NCBI GenBank assembly: GCA_041392845.1
Contig: JAWKLG010000023.1
Location: 1-64,000, forward strand
Source: JAGQWW01 sp041392845
GTDB lineage: Bacteria > Bacteroidota > Bacteroidia > Chitinophagales > Saprospiraceae
DNA length: 64,000 nucleotides
Direction: 5' to 3'
This document shows positions 62,083 through 64,000 of this stretch, one piece after another (position 1 is the first letter of the stretch; each line of letters begins with the position of its first letter). The notes under the pieces were generated by a model that worked only from the letters and a program-made list of their open reading frames with translations, was not told the DNA's origin and did no database searches. Position numbers and translations under genes: made by a program.

Positions 62083-62286
62083 ATCATTGAAAAGTTAAAT
62101 TTAGATCTCTTTTAAAAGCAATTAATAAAGGATTCAGTTCAATCAAAGGCCATCATTGGGGGGTATGCAGAGAATAGTTATACATTAGTTGGTACTGATG
62201 ATGCAGGTGCGTATAATCATTAGAGCCGAATATATGACACTGAAACTGTATGTGACGTTCTAGTGGATAATTCTGATTATACCTGA
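62083..62286 (+). pseudogene. Degenerate second RiPP precursor
   Basis: In one frame the sequence reads IIEKLNLDLF*KQLIKDSVQ, then SKAIIGGYAENSYTLVGTDD, AGAYNH*, SRIYDTETVCDVLVDNSDYT and a TGA at 62284-62286. IIGGY aligns with VVGGY of the intact precursor at 58505, and the leader has the same style and length. Two in-frame stops (TAA 62113, TAG 62221) and no ATG (ATT or similar at the start) show decay by substitution. It is followed by a terminator and the SGNH gene copy 2, mirroring the intact cluster. Confidence 0.7.
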
Positions 62287-62298
62287 AATTTCTTATAA

Positions 62299-62332
62299 AA
62301 AATGAGGAATAGATTTCTATTCCTCATTTTTT
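62299..62332 (+). terminator. Terminator after the decayed precursor
   Basis: Stem AAATGAGGAATAG with CTATTCCTCATTT around a short loop, then T residues. It ends just before the ATG of the SGNH gene at 62344. Confidence 0.75.
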
Positions 62333-62343
62333 AAATTATAACA

Positions 62344-63150
62344 ATGCAATTAATTAAATTAACCCTATCACTGATCTTCCTATTAAATATTTGTGGGATT
62401 GGAATTTCAAAAACTAATATACTCTTCGTTGGAAATAGTCTTACACACTATAACGACATGCCAAAATTATTTCAAAAAATTTCTAATCTAAACAACGAGC
62501 GTGTATCAGTTTCAAGTTTGCCTCAAGATGGTTCCTTGCTGCCAGTAGAATTAGATGTAAAAAGGTTGCTTGAATCTGACAACATTTTAATAAAGAAAAT
62601 AAAAGAAGGTGACATAGATATTATTTGTCTTCAGGAGATGCCCAATAATTTTTTAAAGCCAATTGAAGCTGATTTAACTTTTAAATCAATTTTGAAGTTA
62701 GATTCTGTTTGCCAACTATATGGTTGTAGATTGATAGTTTTTCAACCTTATATATCACCTGTTTTTCCAAGAAAGTACTGTAGTATGTTGCCCAATAGAA
62801 GCGGAGTTGAATGTACAGAAGAATTCACCTTTCTTTTCCAGGTTATTGAAAAGAGCCATGCTTTTTTTAAAAAGTTGAAATCCTATTCTAATGTTGAGGT
62901 TGCCTATATAGGGGATGTTTTTGCAGAATGTTCTTCCACCAAAAATGATTTTAGTCTTTACTCAGATGATGATGAATTTCATCCTTCAGTCTTGGGATCC
63001 TATTTAATTGCAGGGGTTTATTTTACAACGTGCTTTAATAAAGAAATAGCTAAGCAATTAAAAATAAGAAACCTGAAAGCAAATTATATTGAAGAGGCCA
63101 CCAAAATAATAAACAATAATTTGCATAAAGTACTCAATAGAGATAATTGA
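62344..63150 (+). CDS. Secreted SGNH/GDSL-like hydrolase (copy 2)
   Basis: 268 aa with a signal peptide (LTLSLIFLLNICGIGIS). Block I NILFVGNSLTHYNDMP contains the predicted Ser32; CLQEMPNN may serve as a later block, and DDDEFHPSVLGSY holds the catalytic Asp-x-x-His. It is better preserved than copy 1 at 56945 and longer. It precedes a TlpA-like lipoprotein gene by 29 bp, repeating the order SGNH / peptide locus / TlpA seen earlier. Function in the peptide system is inferred only from this co-occurrence. Confidence 0.87.
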   Translation: MQLIKLTLSLIFLLNICGIGISKTNILFVGNSLTHYNDMPKLFQKISNLNNERVSVSSLPQDGSLLPVELDVKRLLESDNILIKKIKEGDIDIICLQEMPNNFLKPIEADLTFKSILKLDSVCQLYGCRLIVFQPYISPVFPRKYCSMLPNRSGVECTEEFTFLFQVIEKSHAFFKKLKSYSNVEVAYIGDVFAECSSTKNDFSLYSDDDEFHPSVLGSYLIAGVYFTTCFNKEIAKQLKIRNLKANYIEEATKIINNNLHKVLNRDN

Positions 63151-63179
63151 ATTAGTAGGTAATAAATTATTTAACGATT

Positions 63180-64000
63180 ATGAAAAAAGTCCTTTTTTTG
63201 ATTTTCATTGGTTTTATTAGTACAAAATGTACCAATAAATTAATTCAGGAACCGCCATTGAATTTAAAAATTTTCTTAGATAGGAAATTTTTAGCTAAGC
63301 CTCCGATACACAATACTTATGAAGGTTGGGTGAATAAGTATCCTCAGATGAAGAAAATAGAGATGCAAGGGGGATACATTAAAATTAAAGGCAATAAAAA
63401 ATTTGGCGTAGCATTAATGGATAAAAATAAAAATGGAATTTGGAATGAGATAAATAAAGATCAAATCTTTGTATTTGCTCCAGGGAGCGAATATATAGAA
63501 TGGATGGAGCAATGTTCGAATGTATCTACTATTCAAAGAAAAATGGATTTAGAATTTGAAGGGTTTTCATATACTGTTGATAGTATTGACCTAAATGGAA
63601 AATTTATATCTATCCATCGCTCATTGAGTTCTACCAAAAAAGAACCCAGTATAAAAATAAGTAAATCCCTTCCCAATGCACTCACAGTAACAGAATTAAA
63701 AGAAAGAAAAGAATACAGCCTAAGTGAATTACTTGCAGCAAATGCAAAAGGGAAAAAATACGTTTATTTCAACTTTTGGGCTCCATGGTGCGCTCTTTGC
63801 ATTGAAGAAATTCCACAGTTAATTTTGCTTGAAAAACAAGGCGTCATTGTTGTAAATGTTTGCGATGAAAAAAGTATATCTCAAGCTGAGGAAACTATAT
63901 TAAAACAAAACATGCCTGGAATTCACCTTGTTGGAAATTTATCTATCCAGCATTCTTTAAGTTGGTGTGGAAATGGATATCCTTATGGAGTATTATTTGA
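63180..64000 (+). CDS. TlpA-like thioredoxin-fold lipoprotein (copy 2; 3' end outside window)
   Basis: Open from ATG 63180 to the right edge (273 codons, no stop). Signal sequence VLFLIFIGFISTKC, probably a lipoprotein. The N-terminal domain is like that of the paralog at 58757 (a WxNK/KIKGNKKFGVAL segment against EFQGNEKFKLCF). The C-terminal thioredoxin-like domain has active site FWAPWCALCIEEIPQL (CALC instead of CPPC) and MPGIHLVGN matching MPGIHIFSN. It is a second envelope redox protein of the RiPP island. Confidence 0.85.
   Translation, partial: MKKVLFLIFIGFISTKCTNKLIQEPPLNLKIFLDRKFLAKPPIHNTYEGWVNKYPQMKKIEMQGGYIKIKGNKKFGVALMDKNKNGIWNEINKDQIFVFAPGSEYIEWMEQCSNVSTIQRKMDLEFEGFSYTVDSIDLNGKFISIHRSLSSTKKEPSIKISKSLPNALTVTELKERKEYSLSELLAANAKGKKYVYFNFWAPWCALCIEEIPQLILLEKQGVIVVNVCDEKSISQAEETILKQNMPGIHLVGNLSIQHSLSWCGNGYPYGVLF

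Noticed and set aside
1..64000. tRNA or rRNA genes
   Set aside because: No T-loop/acceptor pattern or conserved rRNA segment was found by eye; a covariance search would be needed to exclude them fully.

Overview
The window looks like one contig of a Bacteroidota genome, most likely from the Saprospirales/Chitinophagales side. The evidence is several secreted proteins with type IX secretion (T9SS) C-terminal sorting domains, promoter elements of the Bacteroidota form TAnnTTTG, HisKA_2/LytTR two-component genes, TPR-CHAT and DUF4197 proteins, a MaeB malic enzyme with a phosphotransacetylase domain, and a 'grasp-with-spasm' peptide cluster. I found no rRNA, tRNA or CRISPR array. All identifications are read from sequence; no database search was run.

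Left end (1-6.1 kb): a TPR-HisKA_2 histidine kinase (cut by the window edge), a LytTR response regulator, a receiver-only relative, and a large secreted MACPF protein that ends in two tandem copies of the membrane-binding domain 4 of cholesterol-dependent cytolysins (CDCs). Upstream of both the receiver-only gene and the MACPF gene lie three LytTR-like boxes with an exact 21-bp period, and in both cases the last box starts 41 bp before a -7 element. This suggests that the two-component system controls the pore-forming protein.

6-15.2 kb: a small secreted protein, a 219-bp tandem repeat block, a DUF4197 protein, maeB and dnaE. 15.4-19.5 kb: a T9SS cargo gene behind twin palindromes, then a lipase-like gene and a PQQ-propeller lipoprotein gene, both broken by many homopolymer-type frameshifts. 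19.5-26.8 kb: an ECF sigma/anti-sigma pair divergent from a second pore-former locus. That locus holds a CDC-core lipoprotein without domain 4 but with a four-repeat propeller-like tail, followed after 20 bp by a secreted TPR-CHAT (caspase-like) protease and then an outer-membrane barrel-like protein. A pore protein next to a CHAT protease recalls protease-gated pores such as bacterial gasdermins.

26.8-52.6 kb is mainly housekeeping and envelope: rpe, a second ECF sigma/anti-sigma/DUF4097-like operon, deoC, a SPOR-like protein, rodA, a TMTC-like glycosyltransferase, a GH3-serine hydrolase fusion, a helical hypothetical, two T9SS cargo loci (one split by a frame change), a lipoprotein, a flavin reductase, queA, a MacB-type permease, an RluA pseudouridine synthase and a VOC protein. 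Several families of palindromic or short direct repeats fill the gaps.

52.9-64 kb is a RiPP (ribosomal peptide) island that looks more A/T-rich. It has a C39-peptidase ABC exporter, an HlyD adaptor, an HTH protein, an SGNH protein, a double-OmpA protein, a GG-leader precursor peptide, a TlpA-like lipoprotein, an ATP-grasp ligase, a 66-aa overlapping protein and a SPASM protein without the radical-SAM motif. It is followed by a second, decayed precursor and second copies of the SGNH and TlpA-like genes, the last running off the window. The expected flow is ligase/SPASM modification of the precursor, leader removal at Gly-Gly and export by the C39 transporter, with envelope proteins acting afterwards.
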